Shown here: positions 23,290 to 35,082 of the stretch, piece by piece
Numbering within the stretch: the stretch's first letter is position 1
How the letters are laid out: each line of letters begins with the position of its first letter
Assembly (NCBI GenBank): GCA_030765065.1
Contig: CM060984.1
Coordinates: 84,469,988-84,533,987 of the forward strand
Length of the DNA stretch: 64,000 nt
DNA from: Deroplatys truncata
Taxonomy: Eukaryota > Arthropoda > Insecta > Mantodea > Mantidae
Direction of reading: 5' to 3'
Translations under genes and position numbers: made by a program
Notes under the pieces: model-generated
The model's input: only the letters and a program-made list of their open reading frames with translations
Database searches by the model: none
Told to the model about the DNA's origin: nothing

Positions 23290-23955
23290 CAAAAGTCTCA
23301 CTTTTAAAATAAGAATGTGCATGTGTGAACAGCATAATTAAAAAACGAAATGCATAAGTTGGTATTTAAGCTCATTCCGCAAGGATGCGAGACGAAACCC
23401 CATCACAAACTTCACTTTACATGAAAAAAGAAATTCCTTACTTTTCATTTTCTCAAAAATTACTCTACCGATGTTTGATTAAAATGACAATGTATTTTAG
23501 ACATAAGTATACCAATTAAAATCTACATATATATTGAATTTTCTGAGAACAGCCTGGGAAGTCCCCTCCCAAACTCTGAATGAGTGTTGTATAATTTTGG
23601 GTGATAAACCATATGAGACAAGACTTAATACTTAAAGAATATTAAAACACACAATTTAGATGAAATAAGTTATTTATGACATTATTCATTTCTAAGATAT
23701 CCGTATCTTTAGTTTTGGATTTTCCAATACATCTACATTTTTTCAAATACTAAGACATCATTCATTTGTTTCTCTGGATGTCATGAAATGAGTATGGGAC
23801 TTCAAAGCCAGCATATAGCAACCCGCTTTTTAAAGATCTCGCAACGAATGTTTATCTCTATTAATTCTAAGTGGAGAGAACAATAAGCTTTTGTAAGAAT
23901 ATTACGTGGAAGAACGGACAGAGAGAGAGAGACAGTTACGTGAATGTATCAAATA
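23290..23955 (-). mobile_element. AB repeat, old copy, reverse orientation
   Basis: Reversed B blocks (AACAGCATAATTAAAAAACG, TTGGTATTTAAGCTC, TTCATTTTCTCAAAAATTACTC) lead into a reversed A module (CAAAGCCAGCATATAGCAACC, TTTATCTCTATTAATTC) ending TTACGTGAATGTATCAAAT. A GA microsatellite lies near its end (23921-23934). It directly abuts the LINE remnant that follows. Confidence 0.75.
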
Positions 23956-24775
23956 GTTTATTTTTTATTATTTACATCATCGCCAGTAAGCAACCTATTC
24001 CGGTGTAGCCACAAGTGGATTCCATCTTCTCTAGGTTCAACATCTCGTTTTTCTCTTGGGTTATATAGGAAAGTTCTCTTTGGTATTCTTTCGTTGTTCA
24101 TTCTCATTAAATGTTCTATCCATTTCTTGTTATATGTGTATTTTAATGTTTTCTTCACTCTTATGTATTTAATTCTTCATAATAGTTTCATTTCTTATCC
24201 CATCCGCTCTTGTAGATCCCTTTACATTACATGGGAATTGCATTTCTGCAGCTTGTATTTGTTTTTATCCTTTGATTTAATTATCCTATTTTCGCTTCCA
24301 TGGAACTACAATGGGACTGCCTTTATTTTATATAATTTCAGTTTTGTCTTTTTCCTTTTTTTCCAACCTAACATTCTTTTTACAGTTCCAATACAGCCTG
24401 GATTTTTAAATTTATTTTTTATGTCTTTATTCTCTCGATAAGTTATATCACATCCTAGATATTGAAAATGTGACATCTGTTCTATTATTTTATTATTTAA
24501 TTGGATTTTAGATGTAATTGCATATTTGCCTTATAAGTGTCATTACGTTGGACTTTATATTGAAATTCTGCAATTTTATCTGTTGCCTATTGTTTGGAAC
24601 TTAGATGCCAAATTTGGAGAACTTTTTCGGATTCAGCAAGGAGTACAACGTCTCTGCAAGTAATAGGATATCTATTTATACTTTTTTATCATCAATATTA
24701 ACATTCCCTCACTAGTTAATAACTTTTTCCATACGTTAGGATGTCGTCTATACAAACATCAAATAAAATAGGTGA
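23956..24775 (-). pseudogene. Degraded LINE reverse transcriptase fragment, minus strand
   Basis: From high to low coordinates the minus strand reads VYLLSPILFDVCIDDIL (about 24775-24725, the region just before the catalytic FADD motif), then FQYLGCDITYRENKD (about 24470), then KLKLYKIKAVPL, and finally WIEHLMRMNNERIPKR and NPREKRDV (24120-24040). This is the order found in insect LINEs of the type whose C-terminus reads WL.H..RM...R.PK. Several stops and shifts make it a pseudogene. The 3' end of the element abuts an AB copy. Confidence 0.78.
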
Positions 24776-25692
24776 AAGTAAATATACTTTTTTTCCCCTG
24801 AACTCCTAACTAGCACAGATGTCAACTGTTGTATGAGCCTTATCAATGCAACAGTTTTGCGGATTCTAAAACTAATGTGTTATTAAGCTTTCAAGGAGAT
24901 TTCTCAGCGAAGACTATCTTTCTGAGATATTTATGGTTATACGTATACTTTAACGCAATAGAAAGCATGCTGGCAGGTAGAGATTTATTCGGGCTTGCGC
25001 TGGAGCATTTGCCAAGAATAACAGTGAGCCGAAGGAGAAACGAGCTCTGTTACAATGAACATTTTATGTGTTTACAAAGGAAACACGTGGAGGCAATTTT
25101 ACGATCTTAACAATTTTGTGTCTGCATTTTCTTTGCTTTATAAATGGATGTCAAGCCTCGTTCTTGCATATTGGAAATCGAGCTTGAAGCCATTAAAGTT
25201 GGCCATGCATCAGAAATGTCCCTAGACTTCCTTCCACGTCGTCATTAAGGCAAAGGGGTAGTATTGTTTTTGTCCACCCCCGCTCTTCTTTTGAACGGAA
25301 ACCTCAACCCCTGCAACAAAGGGGGTAATGTCGAAGAATAGGAGCTTTGCTGTTTTCTTAAAGGCACAAGGAGCAGGAAGAGTGGGTGGAGGTTCTACAT
25401 CCAGTTTATTATGTTGGTAGCAATAACTTGTTCTCCAACAGGAAGCTCTTCCTTTGTTTCGTCCTCAGCTAGTACTACCGCCCGCTCTATGAATGAACCC
25501 ACGATTCAAAGGACAGAAGAAAAATGTTTGCATTTGCCCCTTCTTCCCACATCCATTCATGGGGACACTCAAGTATGAGCTTAGTACCGTGAGAGTTTAC
25601 CTTCGTCTCATCCACCTAGACCTAGAGTATCATTCATCTGCCGGGAGAGCTTTGGTGCTATTTGGAGAAATGACATCAAAATTGCAAATAAG
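24776..25692. other. No gene recognised; unique sequence
   Basis: A 93-codon plus-strand frame (24829-25110) has no recognisable domain, and its start and end show no clear splice or promoter context. The rest, up to the AB copy at 25693, holds nothing recognised. Confidence 0.4.
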
Positions 25693-26527
25693 TCTGATGT
25701 GTTACACTCACGTGCCTTTCTCTGCTCTTGTACAAACTATTTTTACAAACGCTTATTCTCCATCTACTTCATGTTAATCGAGATATCGAGATGTTAATCT
25801 TATTGTTAATATTCTTGTAGGCGCAAGGGGAATATGGTAGACTTTAAGCGATGGTCTAATCGTTTAAGAGCTGGTTGCTATGTGGAGCATTCCATTCTCT
25901 TTGTATGTCCAGGACATAAAAAGAAACTAGTAAGAAATTCCCATTTGAGAAAAAGTATAAGTATTGAAAAATTCAAACAAATAACAAAGAATATCTCGGA
26001 AATGGTTCACTCGACAAAAACAGTGTATATGACATAAATTATGTGTTTTGACGAGATCTACATTTTTTGTGTAGAAAAATGTATGTCTCTTACAGTTTAC
26101 TAGTTATGGAAAAGCCACTCAGAAAGAAGAGGAGCTTTGGGAAGATTCCCAGAAAATTCAAGATAAACATTTTATTTCTCATGAAAATATTTTAAATATA
26201 TGATACTTTAATCAAAATCGTTAGAGCTATTTTTTGAGAAATCAAAATTTTCCAAAAATTTTCCATGTAAAGGAAGTATGTGTGGGTAGATTTTCTTGAA
26301 AATCTTCCTGTCGCACCTTTGAGACATAGTGAACCTAAATACCAAGTTTAGTATTTATCCGAATTTTAGTTTTTGAGTTATGCTGTTCACACACACACAC
26401 AAACATTTTTCTAAAAATGCATTTTTTTATTCAAGAGACATGAAAACATGTATTTCCGGTGAAATCTCGTATCGAAGTTATGTTGGAATGCAATACTACC
26501 CTTACTTACTATACGTAACAGAGAAAG
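25693..26527 (+). mobile_element. AB repeat, A1B1 copy, fairly young
   Basis: Complete from TCTGATGTGTTACACTCACG to TACTATACGTAACAGAGAAAG. The A module is alpha1-like. The B start combines features of both beta subtypes (CCATTTGAGAAAAAGTATAAG), so it may be close to an ancestor of the two. The microsatellite is short (26388-26402). No target duplication was found. Confidence 0.88.
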
Positions 26528-26597
26528 TAAACATGTAACGTGTTTCTCTAGTCACTATTAGTTTCTGCACACTATTTTTAGAACGCTTATTTTTCTA

Positions 26598-27076
26598 CAG
26601 GGTTATTCAAAAAGAAGGAACAGATTTTAAATAGATAGCGACACATACGATACATCATTAAATAGACGAAAGTTCAAAGTTTTAAGCCCCACCTATTAGT
26701 TCCATCTAGTGCCTACAGCGGCACTGTGTTTGTTTACGAGAAAATGGCGACGCCACAGGAAAAGTCGTTTTGTGTGGTGCATTATGCAAAGAGTCAATCT
26801 ATTGTTTCATTGCAGCGTGCATTTGTTGTAAGTTCAACAACGAGCCACCTCGTCATAAAAAATTTACAATTGACACAATAAATTCCTAGAAGATGATGGT
26901 GTACGCAAACGGAAAAGCACTGGTCGTCCTCGCATAACAAATGGTGCTCATTTTGAACACACAAAACGAAATGTTTAACTTTTCTCTATTCAGTGATGTA
27001 TAACATGTGTGCCCATCTATTGTCGTTCATCAGAAATAAATATTTAAAGTCTGTTCCTTCTTTTTGAAAAACCCTA
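26598..27076 (+). mobile_element. Mariner-like element, internally deleted, with inverted ends and TA duplication
   Basis: Inverted ends of about 33 bp match: CAGGGTTATTCAAAAAGAAGG on the left and the reverse complement TAGGGTTTTTCAAAAAGAAGG on the right, followed by AACAGAYTTTAA. TA lies on both sides (26596-26597 and 27077-27078), the normal Tc1/mariner target duplication. Inside, ATG at 26744 opens a frame reading MATPQEKSFCVVHYAKSQS, the N-terminal DNA-binding region of insect mariner-type transposases. A frameshift follows after 27 codons. KRKSTGRPR appears further on in another frame. The catalytic domain is deleted, so this is a non-autonomous derivative. It splits an A module of an AB repeat. 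Confidence 0.88.
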
Positions 27077-28352
27077 TACTTTGCACACCAAATTAAACGA
27101 GATAAACGTTTGCAGAAATGGTTTCATTACACATTTCATGTAGGCACATGCAAGGAAATACAGGAGGCTGAAACGATAGTTAGATCCTTAAACAAAGGAG
27201 CACTATATGCTGACTTTACAATTCTATACTCTTTCATGAAAACGCCTTAATCAACTGAATGACGATAGCACTTCAAAACATATGATGTGATACAGTCACA
27301 TGACTTTCTCTATCCTCTATCTTTATTAGTGGGTGTACAAACAGTTCTTACTAAAACTTATTTTTCTATGTAGTACATTTAGTCCAAATAAACCTTTGCA
27401 AAAATATCTACATTACACATTTCATTATAAATATAAAGAGAACAGTGATAGTCAAATATTTAAGAACTGTACGGTATATGCTGGCCTTAAAATTGCATAC
27501 TGTTTCCTTGCAATCGCGAAAAACAACTGAAAATCGACGGTATTTTAAAAGAATTGGGCAATTCGAACATTTCATAATGGATATGTAAAAAAAAATCTAT
27601 TTTAAGTAAATTGTGTGTTTAAAGAGATCTACATTTTAGTGTGGTACGTTTTCATTTATCGCTTAATGTTTACAAGTTATACAAGATTATGAAAAATTCC
27701 TTCCGAATAAAGAGGGCTTCCTAGGATTTTCCCGGAAATTCAAGATATGCATTTTATTTGTCAAGTAAATATATTTAATATATGGTATTTTGTTCAAAAC
27801 CTTTAGAGCCATTTTTTAGAAAATCAAAATGTTCGAAAAATGTTCCATGTAAAGAGTAGTTAGGGGTGGGGAGATTTTTTTAAAATCTTCGTGTCGCATG
27901 CTTGGAAGATGTTAAGCTTAAATACCAAGTTCGGTATTTATCCGACCCCACATTTTTGAGTTATGCTGTTCACAGACACACGAAGACACAGGGATATGTT
28001 TCAAAAATGCTTTATTTGGATTCAGGGGGCCTCAAAACATGTATTTCCGATGAAATCCCCAGCTTACTAAAGTAGTAGACAAAGTAAAAATAAGTACTTA
28101 TTAGAACATTGAAATAATGACAACAAATATCCAGTTTACAAACTTATACAAAATTCCTTCCGAATGAAGTATACTTGATAGGCTATTCGCAGAAATAACA
28201 CTGTATTAGTCATATAAATATCTTAAACACGTGGATTTTAACAAAATATTCAAGCAGCTTTTGATATAATCCAAAATAATCGAATTTTTCCCGTGTCAAG
28301 AATAGTTTGGTGTGCTGGGAACTTTTTTCAAGCCTTCATGTCTATCCTGGAC

Positions 28353-29210
28353 CTTCTCTGCTACATATAGGTAGGGGAAGTATTGCATTCTACCCAAAAT
28401 AGCGATGCTGAGATTTCACCGGAAATACATGTTATGATGCTTCCTGAATCCAAAAAAAAAAAAAAAAAAAAAGCATTTTTGTAGAAAGGTCCGTGTGTGC
28501 GTGCGCGTGTCTGTGAACACCATAACTCAAAAATGGAAAGTCAGATAAATACCAAACTTGGTATTTAGATTCAATGCCTTTCAGAGATGCGACACGAAGA
28601 TATTCAAAAAAATCCTCACCGCGTACTACCCTTTACATGGAAGTCTTCGAAATTTTTTATTTTCCAAAAAGTGGCAATAAAGATTTTGATTAAATTACCA
28701 TGGGTTAAAGATATTTACATTAGCAATTAAATGTATATGTTGAATTTTCTAGGAATAACCTGCGAAGTCCACTTCATTTGTAATAAGTTTTGTATAATCT
28801 TGTGTAACTGGTAAACGTTAAGCGTTAGACGAAAACGTACTGCACAAAAAATTTAGATCTTTTTAAAGTACACAATTTATCAAATAAGTGTTTTGTGGCA
28901 TAACCGTTTCTGAGATATAGTTTATTAAAGGTTCGAATTGTTCATATCGTGGTCATTTTCTTAAAGTCCTGTTGTTTCTCGCGATTGCATGGAAACAGTA
29001 TGGAATTTTAAGGCCAGCATATAGCGTCCACTTCTTAAACATTTGACTATCATGTTCCCTTTGTATCTATAATGAAATATGTAATGCAGCTATTTCTGTA
29101 AATATTTATTTGGATTTAAATGTAATAGACAGAAAACTAAGCCTAGTTGGAATAGTCTGTATACTCACTAATAAACGATAGTGGGTAGAGAAAGTCGTAT
29201 CACACCAGAT
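28353..29210 (-). mobile_element. AB repeat, complete copy of the CTCACTAATAAACGATAG subfamily, reverse orientation
   Basis: Runs from the reversed 3' end (CTTCTCTGCTACATATAGG) to the reversed 5' end (AGTCGTATCACACCAGAT). It lies inside the outer B module of the older array, whose sequence resumes at 29216. It contains a 21-base A run (28449-28469) and a short GT/GC microsatellite. About 60 bases of the host B module are missing at the insertion point. Confidence 0.82.
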
Positions 29211-29424
29211 TGGTTTAATTATGCTCTGTACAAATACAGAAAGACTCGGAGACCTTTCTCCAAAATGGCTTTTTTGGGGATAGATTCATGGGACCACAAA
29301 ATCACGCATTTTCCGTGAAATCTGGATATCGAAATTTTGGGTGGAATATAATGCCTCCTCTACCAACCATAAGTAGGTGTTAGAAAAAGTAAAAAAACGT
29401 CTAATAAAACCTTTTTACTGTCTC

Positions 29425-29695
29425 TGTGATCCAAGAGGGTAGCGTTTTGGCTTGTCAACCCAGAAGTACTGGGTTCAATTTCCGGCAAGGACGGAGAATT
29501 TGTCTTTAATCAAATGATTCCCTACCCTCCGCAGAGACTGTGGTAGTGAGTGTGTTTAAGAATAAAAAGTAACCAAAACCACTTAACAAACCTAAAGGTT
29601 TAGCGGTAAAAACACCAAACATTGTTTGTTTCTCAAGTCACAGCCACGGATACGATCACACAGTTTTAAGGGGGGGCGATATACAAATGAAGATT
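29425..29695 (+). mobile_element. SINE D, diverged copy
   Basis: The head carries GATCCAAGAGGGTAGCG and a B-box-like GGGTTCAATTTCC. The body has CCCTACCCTCCGCAGAGACTG and TTTCTCAAGTCACAGCC, and the end is CGATATACAAATGAAG. These blocks are in the same order as at 17519. Confidence 0.78.
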
Positions 29696-29754
29696 GAAAA
29701 AGAAAGGGGGAAAAACTTTTATCTAAGGTTTTAGACGAAAGAAATTGTACAGCT

Positions 29755-30105
29755 GGCTACTTCCGTGGTCTGGTGGTTAGCATGCTAGCTTCCAAATCCA
29801 GAGGTCCCGGATTCAACCCCCAGTTGGAAGTGGCAATTTTTATTTAGCCAGGCTTACCTAATCCCCGTCCTCCATAGAGTCTGGAAGTAGGGGTGAGAGT
29901 GGAAGTATTAATTAAAAATATTAATGATGCAAAAATAACAAATTCTGATTGCGCGAATTTAATGTTTATAAAGGAAACCTAACTAAGTAAACCCAAAGAT
30001 TAACACAATAGTGAATAAACGAGTGAACATCATTGTCGATGAGCAATTGTTCCAAAGGCAAAGCCGCCGAAAGAAAGATGTTAAAGGTGAACATATAAAT
30101 GGAAA
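29755..30105 (+). mobile_element. SINE D, long copy with the clearest tRNA-like 5' part
   Basis: The head TCCGTGGTCTGGTGGTTAGC and the B box GTCCCGGATTCAACCCCC strongly resemble a tRNA-Glu gene. The body is longer than in other copies and has TAATCCCCGTCCTCCATAGAG in place of the CCTACCCTCCGCAG block. The end GAACATATAAATGGAAA corresponds to the family 3' end. It lacks the intact cloverleaf of a functional tRNA gene. Confidence 0.7.
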
Positions 30106-30551
30106 AATAACTGTGCATTTGATTTTAGAACTCCATTTAATAGTGGCTATCTTTTGTAGTTTTTAAATTGTTAATAAAAATAATAAACGGAATATAACAA
30201 AGAGCAGAATATATTCATATACCTTTATTTTAAACTTCACCGTTTTAATACAATTTTAGATTTAATATTGTATGAAGCTTTTAAAAGTGTGTCCATAAAT
30301 GTATTTCAAACAACGAATACACTTATTTCCTTCTTGTAATCAGAGATAAACAATGACACTAATGCACCTTCCACGCTGTATACGATATTAGGCTTAGTTA
30401 TTCAAGCCTTCTTTGGCCAAATTATCCTCTCCTCTTTTTGGAAAAATATTAAGATCCAAAGGCACTTATTAAACCGTGAGTATTTGTGTGTAATATTCAA
30501 TTCTTTTAACTAGCTTCATAAATATAAATACCATTTCTCTGCCTTTCAAGT
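30106..30551. other. No gene recognised
   Basis: AT-rich flank without a recognised repeat or ORF. Confidence 0.4.
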
Positions 30552-31972
30552 TGGAAAAAGCCTGATGGGATGCATTCACACCACTTTCTCTACCAACAAC
30601 ATTCTGACATAAGTACATTATCATATGTTATACTATTCATATAAAAAATTACTCTCCTAACCTACTAAGTTGTTCATGATATATTCTTAGGAATATATTC
30701 TAGGAATTGCTTCAATTGTTTTGACATGCGGTAACGCTATTCAAATATGTATTCGCGATAACAAGCTCTTGGGATGGAAAGAAAATAAAATGCAAGAAGC
30801 GCAAAGTTTCAAGCATGTATAAACTTGCAAGATGGAATATTTCGAAAAAATGCTAACCCTACAAAAAATGATTTAATAGAAACTCTGTACTTGAATGAGC
30901 TCTACATTTTTCCTGTAGCAAGTTTTTGTCTATGTTTTAAGATGTCCTTGTTATACAAAATTATACAAAGTTTAATCAGATAAAAGCAAGTTCAGGAGAT
31001 ATTCACAGAAAATTCAAGATATGCATTTCTCAAGTCAATATTTGCATTCCTTCTTCAAATGTGAAGCCATCTCGCGCTTCCGCGCTTTTTCCAAGAAGTG
31101 ACGCGATATAACCTCAACATTCTCTTGATCAAATCCGTAAATGTTTTATGTACATCCACTCAGCATTATCATTTAATTTGGTATACTTTTCTCTGCATAT
31201 TCAGATTCTGCCATTTTAGTAAACAAAAAATAGGTTTTAAGCGTTTACATCAGGAATTTAAGCCACTTATTACACAGCTTAAAAATTGGTAAGATTAATC
31301 CACAAATACTCAAGTGTCCTCTTTGTTTTATGCATTGGACTTAAGCTTACGTCAGGGAAGTTTTAAGGCAAACCTAGCCTCTAAGCAAAAGGCAAATCAA
31401 GGTCAAGTGTCCGTTTTTTAGACATATATACAGTATTACAATTAGAAATATGTCAGATAAAGCTAAGACTTTTTTTTATAAAATATCTATTTAAGGTCGT
31501 TTTGACTGCATGGGTTATCACGACCTGTTATCATAAAAGTACATAATGATATACATTAATTTACAATTGCACAAACATTGAATTAGGTAAAAATTTACAG
31601 TAAATCAGAGAGTAGCTAAGACTTGACTTCATGCACATGGCCCTTTATTTCTCAAATCAGTATATTAAACATGCGACATTTTAATCAAAATCCTTAGAGC
31701 CGTTTTTGAGAAAATAAAAATAAGGAAACATTTCATGTAAAGGTTATAAAGAAAGGATTTTTTTAAACAAATGTTTTAAAGATTCTACTTTTAAAACACC
31801 AACCGACTTTGCATTTTACATTTATGGTGTCCATAGAAGCTTTGTGGTTTTTTGGGGGGGGATTCAGAGAAATGCAAAGCGTGTACTTCCGGTGAAGTCT
31901 CGAAATCGAATTTTTGGATGGAATACAATACTTCCTCTTACCTACTATAGGTAGGTAGTAAAGAAAGCAAAG
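30552..31972 (+). mobile_element. AB repeat, old copy (CTCTACCAACAACATTCTG type), split by a 606-bp insert
   Basis: The A start is at 30552 (CCTGATGGGATGCATTCACACC). B blocks run to 31041, and the match resumes at 31648 through TTTTAATCAAAATCCTTAGAGCC to CTTACCTACTATAGGTAGG and AAGAAAG at about 31972. TTTCTCAAGTCAATAT (31026-31041) and TTTCTCAAATCAGTAT (31648-31663) flank the break and represent the same piece of the B module. Confidence 0.7.
31042..31647. mobile_element. Unclassified 606-bp insert flanked by a 16-base direct repeat (14 of 16 matching)
   Basis: The flanking repeat of 14/16 identity is of a length typical for target-primed retroposition. The insert begins with CTCGCGCTTCCGCGC-like sequence near 31074 and encodes nothing recognisable (a 64-codon frame at 31098 has no domain). 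It shows no similarity to the other insert at 985. Confidence 0.45.
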
Positions 31973-32483
31973 AAGGTACAGAAAAACTAGAATAAAAAAT
32001 ATATTTTTTCTCCTAAGACCCACATTAAAAGCCATATGTTAGGTGGAATTTTTCCTTTATAGCAAGATTTTTTGCGAGGAGTATAAACGTATGACTATGC
32101 CTTAAGAGTCGCACCAGTTGAAAGATTTTTGCGTACACTAATATACATAAAGCATGTTTGTCAGCACACGTGTTGAGCACTTCCGCTAGAGAGTGAGTTC
32201 CGCCCCAATACCCGATACAACAATGCACACACACTTCCCCTCTTGCATCAGGGTATCCGAACCACTTCCTTTCCGAAGAATCTTATAAAGGCACCCATAA
32301 AATTCAGTTGTCGGATATATATGCAAAAGAGCAACACATGTAATAAAAAGACTTGTTTTTTATGTTATCAAAAGGTTATAAAGAAAAATTAAGTTACCTA
32401 CTCATAAATGAACTCTTAATCCCTTTTTTTCATTGTTTCCGCTTTCCTTTCTACATCATAAAATCATAATAGTTTATTGAAAA
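31973..32483. other. No gene recognised
   Basis: Overlapping minus-strand frames at 31763-32234 partly cover the end of the AB copy and show no domain. The remainder is featureless AT-rich DNA. Confidence 0.4.
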
Positions 32484-32981
32484 TTATCAGTGTTACATTT
32501 ACATTATTTTCTCTTGCCAATCTTCTATAAACCATTCTTACAAAAGCATACTTTTCTATCTACTTCACGTTAATCGTGATAAAAAAATTACAGAAATAGT
32601 TTCATTACACGTTTCGTTGGAGGTACAACAAGAATAGAGGAGGTTGAGGTGATAGTCAACTCTCTAAAAAGTGGGTCGTTATAAGCTGGCTTTGAAGTTC
32701 CCTGCTCTTTCCATAACACCGAGAAAAATAAAAGACTGTACAACTAGCACTTCAAAGTGTAAAACCATTGGTAAATTAAAACGAAATAGTAACGTGTAAC
32801 TCGGAAATGCTTAGCGCTATAAAACGTTTTGACTTGACATAAATTCTGTATTTTAATGAGGTCTGCATTCTTATGTAGTCATTTTTTGTTTAACTGTTAA
32901 TAACCACCAAATTAAAATTATACAAAATTAATTAGGAATGAAGAGAACTTCACAGGTTATTCAAGATATATGCACTATATT

Positions 32982-33024
<43 letters not shown>

Positions 33025-33155
33025 TCACTTTAATACAATAATTAGAGGGATTTTGATAAAATAAAAAATAACGAGACATGTCCATATAAAGGGTAGATTT
33101 TCTTGAAAACATTTGTGTCACATTCTTTGAATATGTTGAACCTGAATACAAATAC

Positions 33156-33219
<64 letters not shown>

Positions 33220-33222
33220 CTG
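32484..33222 (+). mobile_element. AB repeat, old A1B1 copy with large AT and CA microsatellites, 3' end lost
   Basis: A blocks (CTACTTCACGTTAATCGTGAT, given here in one 21-base region at 32559, and TTCATTACACGTTTCGTTGG) lead into the B module. An AT run lies at about 32984-33020. A CA run of about 57 bp is at 33159-33215, at the standard B-module microsatellite position. The element stops there: the next sequence is a reverse A module. Confidence 0.72.
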
Positions 33223-33400
33223 TAGCCCTCTTGTACCTACAAACAAGTGTATAATGAAAGCATTTCTGCAAACGTTCATCTCGACTGACAAGAAGTGGAT
33301 AGAAAAATGAGCTCTTTTAAGATTAATACTAGAAGAGATAAAAAAATAAAGGACACTGGGTAAGAAAGTCATGCGAGTGTAACGCATCCAATTTTTAAAA
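33223..33400 (-). mobile_element. AB repeat, A module only, reverse orientation
   Basis: TTGTACCTACAAACAAGTG, CATTTCTGCAAACGTTCATCTC and the end AAAGTCATGCGAGTGTAACGC match reversed A modules. It starts directly at the CA microsatellite of the preceding forward copy, suggesting a recombination joint at the microsatellite. Confidence 0.7.
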
Positions 33401-33994
33401 CACATATTGCACAATACACATTTGTGAATTCTATAAAAAGTCTTGTAAATAGGAAGACTCGCCTCGTTTCTATTTATAAATTTATCTAGGTTCTACAAAC
33501 CTTACTTTCTAATCTATACTGTCAGATATTTACTCGCAGTGCGCTTATGCTATCCGTGCAGTCATCAATAATCACGATTATTCTGTCTTTTGCGAAGTAC
33601 AATTTCTTGCAAGCGATGTACAAGTTTCATTGATTAAAGAAGCCCATGCTGGCTTGAAAGGCTGTTGGTTAAGAAGAATGTCTATTTTTGATGAGAGAAA
33701 TATCAAATGATGAAACTCGTTACATACAACACGGGTTAAGTGCAATGCTATGGCTGAAAATATCCCTGGCCTAAAGATCACTTGGTGTTGACATCTCTAG
33801 GAAAGATTAGGAAAGAAGGCTTCTTTCGTATCGTTGTGAAAAACAGTTCTATTATTTACATTAATTATCTTCTTTCTCCTTTCCCTTTCCTTTTCAAGAT
33901 ATCGCCATTGATAAATATCCGTGCATTCTTTCTTTAATTCTATCCATTAGTGTATAAAGGTATCTCAAAAGTTATAACGTAGCCTAATGAAAAA
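33401..33994. other. No gene recognised
   Basis: Unique AT-rich sequence with one 67-codon minus-strand frame and no domain. Confidence 0.4.
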
Positions 33995-34185
33995 TCTTAT
34001 GCATAACTTGCACATGACTTTCCGCCTGCACTACCGTTTATTTCATACAGCTTTTACAAGTTATTTCCTTATCTCCCTCATGTCAATCGAGATAAACATT
34101 TGCAGAAACAGCTTTCATACACATTTCATTGTAGGTAAAAGAATAATATAGGAGGCTGAAGTAATAGTAAAATCTTCGAAAAGTG

Positions 34186-34227
<42 letters not shown>

Positions 34228-35082
34228 CAGTGAAATTTTATACTCTTTCCATGACAGCGCGGAAAACAACTGGTAACAGCTCTACAAAAAATGATAGTTC
34301 GAGCCAATAACAGTTAATATATCGAAAATGGATGTGCCACAAAACGTTTGAAATAAATTGTGTATTTTAAAGATACTTGCATTTTTGTGCACTACTTTTT
34401 GTCTATCTCTAATGGTTTATCAGTTATACAAAATCATGCAAACCCGCCGTGGTGTGTGTGGATGTGGCGTGTGTGCCTCACATTCAACAGATCCGGAGTC
34501 CGAATTTCGGTTAGGATGAGTTACACGTATAAGGTTTTTTCCGGGTTTTCTCTTATCCTCAAAAGACGATGTCAGGCAACTTTTAAGCTCTATGGACCCC
34601 GGGCTCATTTGAGCATCATTTCATCCATTTCATTCATCGTCCGATATGACCTAACCGGTTCAAGGACGCTAAACTAAAAAAAATTGCAAAAGTCGTGCTG
34701 AATCAAGAGGATTTAGCAGGCTCTTCGCAGAAAATTCAAGAAATACATTTTATTAGTAATGCAACTATCTCATACATGTGATATTTTAAACAAAATGGTT
34801 AGAGCCGTTTTGGAAAAAGTAAAAAGTAGCCAACACTTTGCAAGTAAAGAGGTAGTTAAGGTTTGAGGATTTTTTGAAGTCTTGATGCTGAACTTAAATT
34901 TCAAGTTAGATATTTATTAAGTTTTCATTCTTGAGTTATGCTACCATATACACAGAGAGAGAGAGAGATCTTTTCTAAAAAAATGTATTTATTCCGGGAA
35001 CATGAAAACGCATACTTCCAGTGAAATGTAAATTTGGGTAAAATACAATACTTCTTCTATCTACTATAAGACTAGAGAAAGT
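33995..35082 (+). mobile_element. AB repeat, old A1B1 copy split by a SINE
   Basis: The start TCTTATGCATAACTTGCACATG is a diverged A terminus. TCAATCGAGATAAACATTTGC follows, then a TC microsatellite (34186-34225) in the A part, then B blocks to 34442. The match resumes at 34685 and ends CTACTATAAGACTAGAGAAAG near 35080. The standard microsatellite site holds a short GA run (34955-34968). Confidence 0.75.
34443..34684 (+). mobile_element. SINE B inserted in an AB repeat, with 6-bp flanking duplication
   Basis: TGCAAA occurs at 34437-34442 and 34685-34690. Removing the insert restores the B-module text ...ATGCAAAAGTCGT. The element begins CCGCCGTGGTGTGTGTGG and has a weak B-box-like GAGTCCGAATTTCGG. 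Its 3' end TTCATCGTCCGATATGACC...GGACGCTAAA plus an A tail is shared with 37188. Confidence 0.8.

Larger units (their letters stand above)
26529..29392 (+). mobile_element. Old nested AB array, A-A-B-B, itself hit by a mariner and by a reverse AB copy
   Basis: The outer A module occupies 26529-26597 and 27077-27281 and is split by the mariner derivative. The inner A is 27282-27545 and the inner B 27546-28086, ending CTTACTAAAGTAGTAGACAAAG. The outer B is 28087-28352 and 29216-29392, split by the reverse copy at 28353. The outer B ends ACCATAAGTAGGTGTTAGAAAAAG. Module order and nesting repeat the pattern of the young arrays. The divergence shows this arrangement has arisen at more than one time. 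Confidence 0.72.

Noticed and set aside
29757-29830. A functional tRNA-Glu gene
   Set aside because: It resembles tRNA-Glu in sequence, but the arms do not pair throughout and a SINE D body follows.
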